DNA of 13,700 nucleotides from JAYZVT01 sp050248375 (lineage in GTDB: Bacteria > Pseudomonadota > Alphaproteobacteria > Rhizobiales > Methyloligellaceae): NCBI GenBank assembly GCA_050248375.1, contig JBFWSL010000069.1, forward strand, positions 1 to 13,700, in the 5' to 3' direction. Position numbers and translations under genes: made by a program. The notes beneath the pieces are model-generated. The model was given only the letters and a program-made list of their open reading frames with translations, was not told where the DNA came from and ran no database searches. Shown piece by piece: positions 12,226 through 13,700 of the stretch; within the stretch, counting starts at the first letter, position 1; every line of letters begins with the position of its first letter.

Positions 12226-13700
<1,475 letters not shown>

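Overview
The window reads as chromosomal DNA of a high-GC alphaproteobacterium. Three things point there: the intergenic palindromes built around CCGGG-CTTGA-CCCGG, the order secD-secF-Mth938 protein-squalene/phytoene-synthase-like protein, and an EcfG-type promoter (GGAAC-N17-CGTT) upstream of a CsbD gene. I cannot name the genus from sequence alone.

Layout. (1) 1-782, plus strand: the 3' end of uvrA abuts a DUF4258 gene, which overlaps a small partner gene by four bases. (2) 783-2781: a repeat-rich stretch. A GIY-YIG nuclease gene lies inside a pair of ~31-nt inverted palindromes (block A). A similar block without the gene lies about 1 kb downstream (block B). A small HTH/membrane-anchor gene sits between them. 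Further palindromes, a third partial repeat copy and a long hairpin follow. (3) 2782-5063: a possible leader ORF coupled to a flavin reductase, a convergent TPR protein, a very basic Lys/Ala/Pro-rich protein, a small secreted Cys-containing protein and a small hypothetical protein. An intrinsic-terminator-like hairpin ends this section. (4) 5196-7736: CsbD stress protein, VOC protein, alpha/beta hydrolase, a small membrane protein and a RidA-family protein. (5) 7821-10050: a lipoprotein gene divergent from trmFO (tRNA m5U54 methylation). (6) 10054-13700, minus strand: a tight operon secD (cut by the window end), secF, an Mth938-domain protein (NDUFAF3-like) and a squalene/phytoene-synthase-fold protein lacking its catalytic Asp motif (NDUFAF6-like). 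Its last stop codon lies 3 bp from the convergent trmFO stop.

How it fits together. Most genes are ordinary housekeeping or stress functions: DNA repair, tRNA modification, protein export, probable respiratory complex I assembly, imine detoxification and stress response. The accessory interest is in 783-2781. There the GIY-YIG gene and its gene-less counterpart look like an autonomous/non-autonomous pair of a palindrome-bounded element. The Mth938/NDUFAF6-like pair beside SecDF is the bacterial form of a module known from mitochondrial complex I assembly.
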